Shown: positions 1 through 13,672 of the stretch, piece after piece
Layout: each line of letters begins with the position of its first letter
How positions within the stretch are numbered: the first letter of the stretch is position 1
Origin: Scenedesmus sp. ARA3
Lineage: Eukaryota; Chlorophyta; Chlorophyceae; Sphaeropleales; Scenedesmaceae
DNA: 59,273 nt
Direction: 5' to 3'
Assembly: GCA_004335835.1 (NCBI GenBank)
Contig: RWJK01000365.1
Coordinates: 1 to 59,273, forward strand
Position numbers and translations under genes: made by a program
The notes under the pieces: generated by a model
Database searches by the model: none
The model's input: only the letters and a program-made list of their open reading frames with translations
What the model was told of the DNA's origin: nothing

Positions 1-23
1 AGGAGGAGGAGGAGGAGGAGGAG
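1..23. repeat. (AGG)n microsatellite
   Basis: Perfect AGG/GGA triplets occupy the first 23 bases and then break into unique sequence. The array may extend beyond the left edge of the window. Confidence 0.9.
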
Positions 24-2448
24 AAGCATCGTGCTGCGTAGATGTGGCGTGCGATTGGGATGTGTGCTGGCAGCAATGTCAAGCCAAGATCTTTGCACAT
101 CATGATGTGCATGATGTGCTGATAGCACCACCCAGTGGCTGTGTACTGTGGAATTCTATAACTTGAGGTTGCATCTGGTAATCTGCTGGCACACATGGGG
201 TATCCAGCATGTCAGCACACCAGCAATTCATCTTGCTGCAAAGTTGCAGCGTAGCAGAAGAAATGGCTGGCTCAGCGTGCTCAAGCGTATTATTATATTT
301 AACCCTGCCCACGGTGTGCACAGTGTTGCTGTGTTGCTGCGGCACACTGCGCTCATATGATTCAAACCAATACACTGGACATGTTGCAGCGGGGGGTTGT
401 GCCTGGCAAGCAGCCCATGCATGCTTTACCCTGGGCACAACAGTTTGCTGGTGGCAGCTGATACCGGATACTGGAGCTTGGATTGCCCTGAGACACTTGT
501 TAATGCTTACTTACTGCTCAATTCATCCGCAGCGTGTCGCACAGCTGTGTCAGCAGATGGCATTGTATGCTAGATAACTGCTTGGTAGCTGGTTAACAGC
601 AGTTTAGATGCAATGCGCGTGCTTTGCCCCTTTATGGCACCCGCCACACTGTGGCTACAATATCAACTTTTGTGCTTGGTGGTTCTTTGTATGCTGGAGG
701 TGGTTGCTGGTCCTATTACCCAATCTAGACGACGGTCACAACCTTCAGCGTTGCTCACTGTCAGCAGCACTATACCTGTGAAGCAACAGCCTTCAAGCAG
801 CACACTAGTACTAGCAATGCTGCTGTTCCAGCACGAGAGCTCTGTGCATGCTGCCCTATCATCCGTGATATGCAGCACTGTGCTGTTGCTGTGAAGTGCG
901 TCAAGGTTTACTAAACCAGCAGTAGCACTTGCCCTGTTCTGTGCTTGTCTGTAGCAGCATGCATGGGCAACACTGTCAGGTCTTGAATCCTTGTTTCTGC
1001 TGGGTCTGGAGGTGCTAGGTGAAGGTCTTGGTCTGGTATGGATGGGGTCTACTGCTTTGCATCTGTAGTTTGTTGATGCTGTGCGTTGTTTAGACTGCTA
1101 TCAATGGCTGTGATCAACCATGCATGTTTGCTGGCTTGGATAACAAAATTGCTGTGGCTGTGCTTGTGCTTCAGTATGTCCTTGGGAACATACAAGCCCG
1201 CGCTGGCGGCGCGCCTTGGTTCATCAAAGGAGGTAGGCTGTACACAGTGCTGATTGAGAACGTGTAGTTTGCTTGATTGTTGAGTTCGCCACTCCTGCTT
1301 GTGAGTTTCAGAATATAATGGTGCACAGTGTGTTGTGTGTATGCTTGATGTGTATGAGCCACTCTGAGGCACTATGCTACTTCGTACATGTTATGCGCGG
1401 AGTTTGAAGTTGTATGCTGAGTCACTGTAACAGTTACAGCAGATCGACCCCTGACCTGATGCTGTAAGGGCTGGCATGAGGCACTGATGGTCACACCACA
1501 GCCTCAGGCACACGACACAACCACACCCATGCCAGACCTGCCTGTTTAAACACGACAAGTTGCAGTGCGGAATGACCTGCAGTGCCCACAACCCCAGTCA
1601 GCCTTCTTTGCAAACAAGAGAGGAAGCTTTCAAGCATGGTGCCACAGGAGCACCGATCCTGCAAAGGCAAACATTTGACACCAGCACATACTTCTTTGCT
1701 GCGCTGACCTCCTGCTGAGCAATGGCTCACACTTCCTGCAACCGCGACCACACCCCCCATGATTTGCAGCAGGCCATAAGAAATGCGTATTGAACCAGAG
1801 CCACCTATCAGCACACTCAACTGCTCCAGTGGGAATGTTTCCCAAGGCCCCAGAGCACCCCCAAACCACCACCCAGTGCTGTGCAGCACCGTGCATGTGA
1901 CATAAGCAAGCCAACAACACAGAACCGACTGCAAGCCACGCACCACACAGAAGCAACGGAAGCAACGGAAAGGGCTAGGCTTTTCACGCGCGACAACAGC
2001 GGAAACAGCTGTCCAGCGTCCTGCACATTCAGCACAGTGCAGCAGCAATAGCTGATGCATGAGCCATGGATTGACACGCACAAGCATGAACAACACAACT
2101 TCTTTCCACCGCGCAGGCACTGTGTTTCAGCGCCTGCAGGGCTTTGACCCCTTGACTCAGATCCTGGCTCCTGCTGCTGCTGTTGCTGCTGCTGCCGAGG
2201 GCAGTTGCTCAAAGCAGCAGCAGCACATCCAGCCACCTTAACACCCTGCCGTCTGAAACACTCCAACCAACACAGCAACACCCAGCATCCACACAACCAG
2301 CAGCAGGCACCGCATGCCCATCCCTGCTGCTCCAAGCTCCCATACACAGCAGCAGCTCGCAGCCCTGCAGCTGCATCCAGCTACAGCTGCAGCTGCACCC
2401 GCTGCTGCTGCACAGCCCTCCTGCCACGCCGACTGTCATCCTGCCCGC
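24..2448. other. No confident gene; probable phosphorylase 3' UTR and intergenic DNA
   Basis: Open frames exist on both strands, including a 209-codon minus-strand frame near 1491-2120, but none shows a recognisable domain, splice pattern or consistent codon choice. The part next to 2449 is probably the 3' UTR of the minus-strand phosphorylase. The minus strand carries one TGTAA (1434-1438 read as TTACA on plus), about 1 kb past the stop, which could be its poly(A) signal. This is weak evidence. Confidence 0.35.
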
Positions 2449-5400
2449 TCAGTTCTCTGGCTGCGGCACCACGCAGGGCGTCACATTCCAGATCTCCGTG
2501 GCGTACTCGTGGATAGTGCGGTCAGTGCTGAACTTGCCCGAGCCTGCAGCAAGGTGAAAGAAACACAGCAAGACGTGTTACAACATCACATGCAGGAACC
2601 ATACATGCAGGAAAGCAACAGCAGCGCCGGCCGACATAACCAGAAGCAGGGCAGTTGAACATGGGCTTGCTTGCAACGCCAACGGCTGAGCCTGCAGCGG
2701 CAATTGCTGCCACGCGTAACGGCACTCCTAATGCAGCTGCTGGCTATGCTGTTGAACCCGTTACTGCAGCAGGCATCACAACAGCAGCTGATATAGCTAG
2801 AGTGCCGGTAGCTTTGGTTGTTAGTCCCCAGCACCTTCCAGCAGTTTTTGCAGGACATCTCAACGGCCAAGAAGGTGCAGCAGCAGCAGCAGTCTGCGCC
2901 TGGCGCGCCGGCTCACCTGCTGTCATCATGATGCTCATGCGGTCCCACACTTCTGGCTTCTTGTACAGCTCGTCCACCTTTGCCTGCAGGAAAAACAGCG
3001 AAGGATTAATGTTTGTTACATATCACGCACCACGTTTCAACAGCAGGGGTAGCGCATGCAATGTGGTGGATAGGGTGTGCGGGGGGGCATTAGAAGGTAC
3101 AACCCACGAAGCAGTGCAATGCAGTGAAAGAGGGACATGAGCATGCACGGTGTTTGGAGAGCAACTGCAACGATTGCAGGCAATGTGCTGCAGGGGTGCA
3201 CAAGGTCGGGGGACAGGTTGACACCAAAACTGCTAGCACATAGAGGGCAGACTAACGCATGAAAGCACGGCAGCAGCAGCTGCAGCCCTGCTCAACTGCT
3301 CCCTGACAGGTCATGTGTCAGCACGTCACCGGCTGGGAGCAGCTAAGCAGGTGCCGCCCTTGCAACCATAGCCACAGGCGGCCATATCTGCTTGGCGAGA
3401 AAAGGAGACACACCACCTAGTCCAACACACCCTCAGCGCTGCACCAGTGGTACCAACTACATCAGCAACGCATGCACAAGCCGCCGGCCACCAGCGCAAG
3501 CCAGGTCCCCCCATTCTAGGCAGCCGGGATGAATGCTGGCCACCAGGTAGAAACTCCCGACCATGCTGCCACTCATCAATCCCCATCCGCGAATATTCCT
3601 TCATACTACCCCGCCCACCTGCGGCTCCAGGTAGCCCGGGAAGTTGTTGGCCACCAGGTTGTAATCCCCGCCCATGGTTACGTTCAGTCAACCCCACCCA
3701 TGATTATGCATAGCAGCCGCCCACCTGCGCCTCCAGGTAGCCCGGGAAGTCGTTGGCCACCAGGTAGTAATCCCCACCCGTGATTACGCTCATTCAACCC
3801 CACCTGTGCTTATGCATAGTAATCCCCCGCCCACCTGCGCCTCCAGGTAGCCCGGGAAGTCGTTGGCCACCAGGTGGTAACCCCCGCCCGTGGTTACGTT
3901 CAGTAATCCCCACAGATGGTTACGTTCAGCAGCCCCCGCCCATCTGCGCCTCCAGATAGCCTGGGAGGGTGTTGGCCACCAGGTAGTAATCCCCGCCCGT
4001 GGTTGCGTTCAGTCATCCCCACCCGTGCGTACGCATAGTCATCCCCCACCCACCTGCGCCTCCAGGTAGCCGGGGAAGTCGTTGGCCACCAGGTAGTAAT
4101 CCCCGCCCGTGGTTATGGCGTCCATGATGGGCCCGAAGTAGTCCTCCCAGCCAAAGTAGCCGCTGCGCACCATCTCCACCACGTGCGTGAAGCGCGGGTC
4201 AACCACCAGCGTCTTGCGCTCAGCACGCAGCCGCGCCACCTGCGAGTGGAAGCAGAAGATCAAGCGCTGTGGCATGCAGCTATGGGATAGGATGAGAGCG
4301 CTTTGGAAAAAGGTAAGCAGCAGATACCAGCATCGTCGAAAAAAGAAACACAGCCAAACGCCGTGCACCTCCACGGTCTTAGCGCCAATGATGAACATGT
4401 TGTCTGTGCCGGACTCCTCCCACCACAACACCCCCTCAACGTACATTACAAAAGCTTGCAACAGATTCTAAAAAAGCCAGACACCAGACAGAACCCGCAC
4501 CTCCTCGGTCTTGGCGCCAAAGATGAACATGTTGTCTGTGCCGGACTCCTCCCACCACAACAACCCGTCAACGTGCATTACAACAGCCTGCAACCCAGTC
4601 TCAAAAGCCATAAACAGCAGACAGAACCCGGACCTCCTCTGTCTTGGCCCCGAAGATGAACATGTTGTCTGTGCCTCCCTCCTCCGCGATCTCGATGTTT
4701 GCGCCGTCCAGTGTGCCGATGATGAGGCAGCCGTTCATCTGGAACTTCATGTTGCTGGTGCCGCTGGCCTCAGTGCCGGCCGTGCTGATGTGCTGCGACA
4801 GCTCAGAGGCTGCGGCAGGCGGGAGCAGAGGGGATGCGGCAGCAGCAGGGAGGTTGAGCAAAAAAATGCATGTTTGCTGCGGGTAAGAAACCAGCAGCAG
4901 AAACCAGCAACGCGGCGCCTGGCAAGCAAACACAACACCGTGGCATGAAGATGGCGACCTCACTGACGCTGCAGTCCAGACAGAACACACCCGCAGCCAT
5001 CAAACATCTCAGGCACACTTGGCCAATCCCCCAAAACACTACGACAGCGCCGCACCTGGGATGAGGATCTCTGCGCCGGACACGTTGTAGTCTGGGTAGA
5101 AGACCAGCTTCAGCAGGTCGCCCACGTCGGCGTCGTTGTTGATCTTCTCACCCACCGCGCAGATGAGCTTGATGATGCGCTTGGCCATCTCATAGCCGGG
5201 CGCAGCCTGCAGGACAGCACGATGCAGCAGTGAGCTAAGCAGAGGGGATGGGGAGGTCAATGGCTGATTGCTGGGCAATGGTGTGGCATGCACCATGTTG
5301 CCAGCATCCAATGAGCTTGATGATGCGCTTGGCCATCTCGTAGCCCGGGGCTGCCTGCAATCGCAAAGTGCGGACAGCAGCGAAGCAGGGCAGTGAGCTG

Positions 5401-5635
5401 GGGCCGCATGATGGTTGGTCAAAGCACGCTTACAAGGTGTGTGGTTGTATGCCTTCGTGCTGTGGCTGAACTGGTGTCAACTTTGATCTTCGTGGCATGG
5501 CCACTGCCGCCGTCACCACCGCAATCACCCACCTTGCCTCCGATGATGCACACGCGCGGCACCAGCTTGCTGCGCTGCTCCGCGCTCATCTTCTTGATGG
5601 CGTCGTAGCGGTGGATGATGCCCAGCACGTTCAGC

Positions 5636-5666
<31 letters not shown>

Positions 5667-8600
5667 TCTGGTGTGCGCAAGATTGCCAGAGTTTGGCACA
5701 GTTTGGCAGAGAGCAGCGAGGGCAGCAGACATGCGTCAGCATGCGCCACATTGAGCAGCTGGCGCTTGTACATCATGGATGCGCTTAATCTAGGGGCCAA
5801 TGTGCATCAGTAGGGCAGAAAGAAGGAGTGCATGATTTGTGGGTGCTGGCATGAATGTCATGAGCGAGCAACAGTGTGGGGATCGGCGCAGAGGCTGCTG
5901 AGTCACCTTCTTTCATCTGTCAACTGTGAAGTCCACTCATGCACGCACATCAACCGGCATTTATCAATACCTGTACTGACAGGAACCGGCGCCCGGCCCC
6001 ACACCGGCACGTAACACCACACGCATGCACGACCCACCTGGATGTCGAACAGCGCGTTGGGTGACACCTTCACGCCAGTCAGCGCGTGGATCTTGGCTGC
6101 TGCGCGCTGCTTGGCCTGCTGCTTCACCGTGCGCCACGCCTGCTGCAGCGCGGGGTCGTCTGCGTGCGCGCGCAGGCCCTGCGATTATTCGTAACAAGCA
6201 GACACAAACAAGCACAGGCAGTGGTCAGCTTTGCAGTGTGGGCTTGTGGTGCTGCATGCACACACTGTGGGACATTGAGGTGCTGCTGCAGCAAGCAACA
6301 GCGGACTAGCTGCTCGCAAGTGATGCTGATGTGTGGCTGATGTTCTTCCTGCAAAAAATATGCACATGCCCAGGAGATCAATGATCTGTGGTCTAATACA
6401 ACCAGGTTCAGATGCATCAGCATCCCCATCTGCACTCGTAACATCATTGCAACAGCTGCAGTTGCCGCATTGGCAACCCGTGAAACCGCTAACCAGCTGC
6501 GCAGCGGGCTTCGCATGCGCATTTCCATTATCACCGTAACAGCATGACTTGTAACAACATACAACGCCAGACTAACAGATCAACACAACAGCTGCAGCCT
6601 CGCCCCACCTTGAGCTGGTCCAGGTCTGTGATCCACTCGTCGCTGCCGAGGCGCTCCGTGATGAGGCGGCGCAGCGGTGGGTTGCAGAAGGCCAGCCAGC
6701 GGCGCTGCGTCACGCCGTTGGTCTTGTTCTGGAACTTGCCTGCGGGGCGTGACAGCAACAACGCGGGAAGCAGAGCAACACCCTGGACGTTAAATGCATG
6801 CCTCCGGAAACAGGAGCTGCTTTGCAGCAGACAACGATTAGAGTGAGCATCGGGACCCACGCTCAGACAGCTGCCTCCAAAACCAACCAGACTTTGACCA
6901 GCACACAGCCGTGCAACCGGCAATGCAGCACACGAGGTCTGCAGAGCTGCCCCGCACCTGGGAAGAGGTCGGCAAAGTCCTTGAAAATGGTGTTCTTGAT
7001 GATGTCGCTGTGGATGGCTGCCACACCGTTCACCGTGTGGCTGGCTGCCACGGCCAGGTACGCCATGCGCACAAACCTGGCAGCAACCAAAATAACAATA
7101 CATGCTGGGTGTGGCATTAACAAATGTCGGGGGAAGGTTTTGGTGTGGTTATGGCAGATATACCAGCAGCATGAAGTGTGCTCATGCCATACAGCACCAC
7201 AGTAATGTCATGCACACCGCATATTATTCGGCTGTTTCAGCACATCGCCAGCAGTAACGTCATCTCATCCGCAATCATCTGCTGCTGCTCACTTGTCGCC
7301 GTGTGCGCCGTCCTCGATGATGGACATGCGGCTGATGCGCTCCCAGTCGTCACCATACTTGGCGCGCACCTGCAGGGAAAAACAGCACACACCCCAGCAG
7401 GGCGCAAGTCCAATCAGCACGCACCGCAGAATGCAAACGAACCAACAACAGCAGACTACACACGTGCACGCAAGACACGTTTGTCGGAGCTGCAAAACAT
7501 GCTGCGCGTCGCAGCTGCAGCCGCTGACTGCACAAGCAGATGCTTCTGCACCAGCGCACGATAGGCTCCCTTGCCGCTAAAAGCTGGAAATGGCGAGCGT
7601 CTGCCCGGCAACGAGGCAAGTATGCCTGGCAATGCACAAGTCCTGCTGCTGCAGCTGATGCTGCTGCAGCCGCGGGCTCACCGTCTGCAGGAAGCGCCAA
7701 TTGATGTCGTACACGATCTGCATGTGGCGTGGCAGCAGCTTCTCCATCAGGCTGACCGGCCACTTCTCCAGCGCCTCGGGCAGCACCGTGTGGTTGGTGA
7801 ACGCAAACACCTGCGCGCAGAACACAAGCAGCGAGGTGTGACTGGTGGCCCTGGACACCTGTTGAGTAGGCGCACATGCAGCACCTTGTGGTTTGTATCT
7901 GCTCAGCGGCGTTGGTGGCTGAACAGGCACTCGCTTGCAGTTGCAACCACCCCCAAAACAACTGGGGCCCCCACCTTGCAGCAGATCTGCCAGCTCAGCG
8001 TCCAGCCCAGCTTGTTCTCGTCCATGAGGATGCGCATCAGCTCCGGCACCGCGATGGTGGGGTGCGTGTCGTTGAGCTGGAAGGCCACGCGCTCCGGCAG
8101 CAGGTCCCAGTTGCCGGGGTGCGACTCCTTGTAGCGGCGGATGACGTCCTGTAAGAAGCATGGACAGTATGATATCAATCAGGGTGCCATGCACTATGCG
8201 ACTACATGCCGTCAGCTAGCGGGATGCTTGTGGTGTGTGCTCACGGAGCAGGTCCCGGTTGCCGTAGTAGCGCATGAAAACCTGGGTGGGGAAGGGCGTG
8301 CACGTACTGCGAAACTGGGATGTCATCGCAACAGGCAGCGAACAGCCTAACAGTAGTACACACACTGCGGCAGTCCAACAGCACGCAATGCAATGGCCTC
8401 CTTTAAGTAGATGCACGGCGCACCTGCAGCGTGGCTGACACGAAGAAGTGCTGCTGCTTGAGGCGCAGCTCCTTGCCCTCGTAGGTGCGGTCATCAGGGT
8501 ACAGCACGCTGGACAGCGTCTCCGCACGCTGCTTGCCCAGGATAGCCTGCAGGCAGCAACAGCAGCAGCAGCGCAGCAGCAGGTTATCATCGGTGCATTC

Positions 8601-11600
8601 AGCGGGGTTGTTGACAGTGGTTGGTATCTCCTGCTCTGCCAATGCAGGAAATCAATCTGGATCCAGCAGCATGCCACGGTTACGCACGTATCATGTCCGT
8701 AGACATATGTTTCTCTCGACAACTACTGCACTTGCAAGCGTTCACCAGCATGCATTGTTAAGGCATCCATAGGCATCGACCCGCTTCCCCCTACCCACCT
8801 GCACATAGTCGCCCGTGTTGAATGCCTCCAGGTCGAACTCCCTGCTGGGCTTGGCCGCCCACAGCCGCAGGTTGATGCAGTTGCGCGTCTTGAAGCCCGG
8901 GATGGGGTTGTCGTACGCGACAGCGGTCACCTGCGGTCACAACAGTAGCGCGGTTGCAGCAGCAGCAGCAGCAGCAGCAGCGGCAGCGGCAGCACGGCGT
9001 CACGTGAAGTGCTGAAGCCATGAATGGGGTTGTCGTACGCGACAGCAGTCACCTGTGGGTTGTTAAAAGTGGGTAGGTGTGTGGGTGGGTGCATGGCAGA
9101 GCAGCACAGTTGTCCTGAAAATGGCCTTGGCCTACGCAATGGCGTCACTGGAGGTGCGAGGGTGCTTCTGTCTGTGAGTGTGTGGGAGGGCAGGGTGCAG
9201 CGCAGTGGATGAGCATGCCTAACATGCATGATGGATGCTAGTGTAAATTCGCTGCTAATCTAGCAGGTTTGACTGCATTGCAACTTGCCGCACACCCAGT
9301 TGTATGTGGCAGAGTCACAAGGCAAGTGCACCTGACAGATGCAACAGCCGCCATGCACGCCCCAACAACATTGCCTAGCGAATGTAAATCTGGCGTGGCA
9401 GTGTATCACCTATTTACTGCTGCTGTTCCACGAGTTTCAGCTGGAGGGCCCTGGCACACTCATTGATACACTGCTGGCTGGTACCTTTCCTCCCCGTCCT
9501 CGCTGTAACATCCACTGCTTAACACCCGTGCTGAATGAATGAATGAGCTACGCGTGGTGTGTTAAAACTCGCCACCCGCGTTAAGGGAGGGTGTGTGTGT
9601 GGCGATGAGGATACCCCATGCGCCTTCACACCTCCTACCATACCCGCGCTTGTATGGCTTTACACGTTGTCCTGCGTTTCAGCGGCGCACGTGGCGCCCC
9701 CCCTCTTGGTGCACGAGGATATGAGACAGTGAACCACCGCCTGCCACCCTGAACCCTCAACCCAACCCTGCCCATCACACGTGAACACAGGCCCTCACCT
9801 GCTCTCCCGCGTTCCAGCGGAAGACCTGGCGCCCCTCCTCCTGGTGCACGCTGACGTGGCCGTAGAACTTGATGGGGTAGCTCACGATGAGGCGCTCAAT
9901 CTCCCAGGGGTTGCCAAAGGTCAGCCAGTAGTCGGGCTGCTCGTGCTGGAAGCCGTTCACAATGCTCTGCAGGGGCAAGCGATGCAAGCATGAGGTGCAG
10001 TAAAGGGTCAACTAGCTGGTGTTGCAGCCAAACTGTGTTTCAAAACAGGCACCATGGCGGTCGGGCTGCTGGCGCTGGAAGCCGTTCACGATGCTCTGCA
10101 GCGCACAGAAACACAGCAGCAGGATGGCGGCAGCGCTGGCAACATGAGGGCGGGGCGCAGAACATTGCAAACATTGTTATCTGCTAGCGCTGCTGCTTGT
10201 GCAGGAAACATATGCAGTGAGGCTCCTACTATCCTGCAGCATCTTATGCATTTAGCAGCAGCGCGCCGCACCTGGCGGAACATGCCGTAGCTGTAGCGGA
10301 TGCCGTAGCCCCAGGCTGGCAGGTTGAGTGTTGCCATGCTGTCCAGGAAGCACGCAGCCAGCCTGCCCAGGCCGCCGTTGCCCAGCGCTGCATCGCGCTC
10401 CTGCTCCGCAATGGTCTCAAGGTCATAGCCCAGCTCAGACAGTGCCTCTGCAGTGTGGCAAGTGGTGATTGCATGACAGCAGAGGCAGGTGTTCGCAGCA
10501 GCGCGGCAATGTGTGATTTGGGGCCACGCGTGTGCTCGAACAGGACGCAGGTTTGACAGCCGGCTGCCACCCCTGGAAATGCATACAACCCCAACACACT
10601 GCTCTGCTCGCAGCACGGGGCCCCATTGTTGCGATGCAGCGCCATCGCCAGCGCCTGCCGCTCACCCATGTACTGGTCCTTGATGCCCAGATTGTACAGC
10701 GTGTTGAGCAGGCTGCGGCCCATGAGGAACTCCATGGACAGGTAGTACACGCGCTTGGGGTCCTGCTCCCTGCGGGGCGGCACACAGACAGACACAAAAC
10801 ATGAGGCAGACGTAGCTTCAGCTGTATGCATGCAGCAGCAGTGTTGTGCACGCGCTTGGGGTCCTGCTTCCTGTGGGGTGCAGACTCCAGACACAGATAC
10901 AGCTTCAGCGACTGCATGCATGTAGTGCTGTGTGACGGGTGGCGCATGGCTTGAGGTCCAGCTCCCTGCTGGGAGGAAGGTGAGCAGATACAGACAGAAC
11001 CTCGCACACGCGCAAACAGCGCTCATGCATGCATGCAAAGCTGCGCCTCTTTAACTGTCACGCTGCAAGCACACTTGACTGACAAGAGCAACGCCTGCTG
11101 CTCCTGCAGGCGGCGACACTGCGATACAAATTACGTGCAACGCTGCTTGCTGCGCCCGCCCTTCCGCCAAACATCCCCCTTGACGCACTTGAAGTAGGTC
11201 TGCGTGTCGTTCCACATCTCGATGAGCCTGTCGCGCAGGCTGAAGGCGGCGGCCTGGTAGCACTCAAAGTCGTCAAACTGGTGGCGTGTGCGCGCCAGCG
11301 TGTACTCCACGTGGTTGACGATGCTCTCCTGGATGGACAGCACGTCGTTCTTGCGGTACGTGTCTGCAGGGAATGATAAACGATAGAGATGATAAACAGC
11401 AAGGGTGTCAGAGGGAAAGAGTTCGACGGACGTACATCCCTCTAAAGCATGTGCATGACATGCGTGATGCTTCACCTGGCGTTGCCAATGCCAGCCCCCC
11501 AGCCAGCCCCGCGTCTGCTGAGCAGCTGCCATGTTGGCTGCTGGTCCTGGTCCACTGCGCTTCCCTATCTGTCCTGCGAACTATGCATAGTCAACTATCC

Positions 11601-13554
11601 TATACCAAGGTACTGCTGCTGCTTGTCATCATGCCCGCAACTGCTCAAGACAAGAGTTCCTTCTGCTCAAATGGCCTCCGACCAGCACTGCATTGCGATG
11701 TGTGCCAACAGCCGTACAGCGTCCTGCAAGGTGCTGATTGTCCATGCAGCCCATTAATCAGCGCCGCACTGGCAAACAGTCCTGCGTTTGTTGCTGCTGT
11801 CACATTGCGCAGTGCCTGCTGCATCCCTGCTCTCTGCTGCTGCCAGCCCCTCTTGCGCTGTCTGCTGTTGCTGCTGCTGCTGCGGTGCCAGGAAGTATGT
11901 GCCAGGAGGTATGGCTGCTCCCTGAACCGGCCTCAGTCGCCAACCAAACCCGTCTTTCTGTTGCTGGCACCTCCCTCTCCTGCCACCGCACCACCTGGCT
12001 CTACATACATTACCCCAACATACTACAGCTGCAGAGACGCTGCATGCATCCACTGCCGCTGAATGTTTGACCAACGCTGCATGCATCCACTGCCGCTGAA
12101 TGTTTGACCAAGTAACGCACCCATGAGTGTGTACAGCAGCTCGCGCTTGTTCTCGTCCTGCTGGATGCTGACCGTGGTGAACTTGGGACGCGGCGTGACT
12201 GGGCCGCTGCGGCCGCGCAGCAGCACCTCCAGCACGCGCTTGATGTTGGACACCTCCTCGTCCTGCAAGCAGCGTCACGCCGATGCCATCAACACGATTG
12301 ACTGCATGCGTACCAGCAGGCACAGCCTTGGGCAACAACACCAATCACAGCACAACAAGGCGAGTTCGGTATGCTTGCCACGAGCCAGCAGCAACGCAAT
12401 ATCCCACCCTGCCTTGCCGCACTTTGCTGAGCGCACCTGCAGCACCTTGCCTCCCTCGCGGCGCGTGACAAAGAACTTGTCCGCGATCTTGTTGTTCTGC
12501 GCATCTGTCTCCACGATGGCCTTGCTCACTTCTAGCCCCAGGTCGCGCAGCGCAGCAGACAGTGCCGTCAGCAGGCCTGGCCGGTTGGCGCCTGACAGGT
12601 ACAGCACCTGCGGCATGGAGGCGGAAGCAGCAGAAGTGAGGCCAGCGGTTGCCGGGGAGGATTTGTGGAGCTTGCGTGTGGGAGTGTGGTAGGAGAGAGT
12701 ACGGGGAGAGCCAGAAATGCAGGTAGGCGGGGTTTGCTGCAGGAGCAGCGGCACGCATGGGGAGCCGCACTGGCGCTTGCAGCTGTGCTGCAGTGCTGGT
12801 GGGGACATTGCGTCACAGCTGCTGGTGATGCAAGAGCTGATTTACCTAAGCTGTTACCATATCTATTGTGACCATAGCTATGCGGTTAATGACCTTGAAT
12901 CAAGCAAAGGCAGGAGTGCATGCAAACTGCTGCACCAAGGGAGAGGGTTGCTGCAAGCAGCGTCATGCTGCACCTGCTACCCACGACTGCTCTGGGGCAC
13001 CTGCCAGCTAAGCAGCTGCGTTGATTGCCTGTCTGCTAGCCCCTGGTGCCTTGCTATATGAGCTAAGGAATCCCCAGATGCCGGTTGCAACCATGGCAAC
13101 CACCGACACCAGATACTGCATCAGCTGTGGCACCGGTGCCTTCAACAACCTTGCTGCACAAGGATCAAAGCGTATTGCACACTGTTGATGCAGCACAGCT
13201 GGCAGGAGCTGCACCTGCATGCTGATCAGACGTGCGGACGTATCCAGCAAACCGAAACGCCATGCTTTCGACCTAGCCAGCTCTCACCGTCGACTCTGGA
13301 TCCTCCTCATTGTTCAGCTCAATAGTAACGTCTTGAGCTTCGGCTACACGTGTGACCAGGCGCTCCCCCCTTGCCCGAAGACTGCCAGTGCCTGCGCGCT
13401 GCCCGAGACTGCCAGTGCCTGCACTCTGCACTGCCGGCTTTGGCAAGAAACCACGACGCAAGTGCGATGGCCTTGATGATCCACAAGGAACGGAAGCAGG
13501 AGAGGGCCTGGGCAGGTGCCCAGCCCCTGCCAAAGGTCTATGCAGTACGTGCAT
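2449..13554 (-). CDS. Alpha-glucan (starch) phosphorylase, GT35, with N-terminal ACT-like domain
   Basis: Releases glucose-1-phosphate reversibly from alpha-1,4-glucans using pyridoxal phosphate; a plastid role in starch metabolism is inferred. 21 exons (5' to 3'): 13554-13288, 12607-12437, 12262-12121, 11363-11189, 10769-10666, 10447-10272, 9966-9799, 8930-8799, 8546-8424, 8148-7975, 7810-7682, 7369-7293, 7076-6958, 6739-6609, 6178-6038, 5667-5533, 5206-5056, 4809-4634, 4239-4054, 2983-2917, 2543-2449. All phases close, giving 1012 aa. Residues 1 to about 70 are Arg/Ala/Pro/Ser-rich like a transit peptide; about 77-146 are ACT-like ([19 protein letters not shown]); the catalytic part runs from about 195 to the end. 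Landmarks are [54 protein letters not shown] and [10 protein letters not shown], with the PLP lysine near residue 860. The start is the first ATG in the exon 1 frame. Classical phosphorylases of about 840 aa lack the N-terminal 190 residues. Several introns hold partial exon copies. Confidence 0.96.
3615..4117 (-). repeat. Tandem array of about 110-bp exon/intron-junction units in a phosphorylase intron
   Basis: The 3' end of phosphorylase exon 19 (encoding [16 protein letters not shown]) plus the start of the following intron recurs downstream. Copies begin at about 3615, 3721, 3831 and 3940, and the genuine one at 4050, so the period is 106-110 bp. A more decayed copy lies at about 3495-3565. 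Most copies keep the donor-like CAG|GTGGG. Confidence 0.9.
4366..4680 (-). repeat. 133-bp tandem copies of the phosphorylase exon 18 3' end
   Basis: Copies of the sequence coding [14 protein letters not shown] begin at about 4366, 4499 and 4632 (the genuine exon end), exactly 133 bp apart. The two intronic copies carry substitutions, for example [10 protein letters not shown]. Confidence 0.88.
5311..5360 (-). repeat. Partial copy of the phosphorylase exon 17 5' end with acceptor
   Basis: This intronic segment repeats the start of exon 17 ([15 protein letters not shown]) together with a TTGCAG acceptor, about 148 bp upstream in transcript sense. A similar partial copy of the exon 16 5' end lies at 5754-5791. 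Confidence 0.85.
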
Positions 13555-13672
13555 TCTGCTTCCTCTGTTGGGCGCAAACGTGCCCACGAAACCGATCGAA
13601 GAGATCAGGTATGGCTCCGGCACCTATAGGACGGCGTGGCACTCTGTTAAACGCACGCACTCGGTTTTAACT

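Noticed and set aside
1491..2120. 209-codon minus-strand frame downstream of the phosphorylase
   Set aside because: Trp/Cys/Val-rich translation with no recognisable domain; probably chance within the 3' UTR.
13555..13623. Longer N-terminus for the phosphorylase
   Set aside because: The upstream extension of the frame starts at GTG, not ATG; the first ATG is at 13554.
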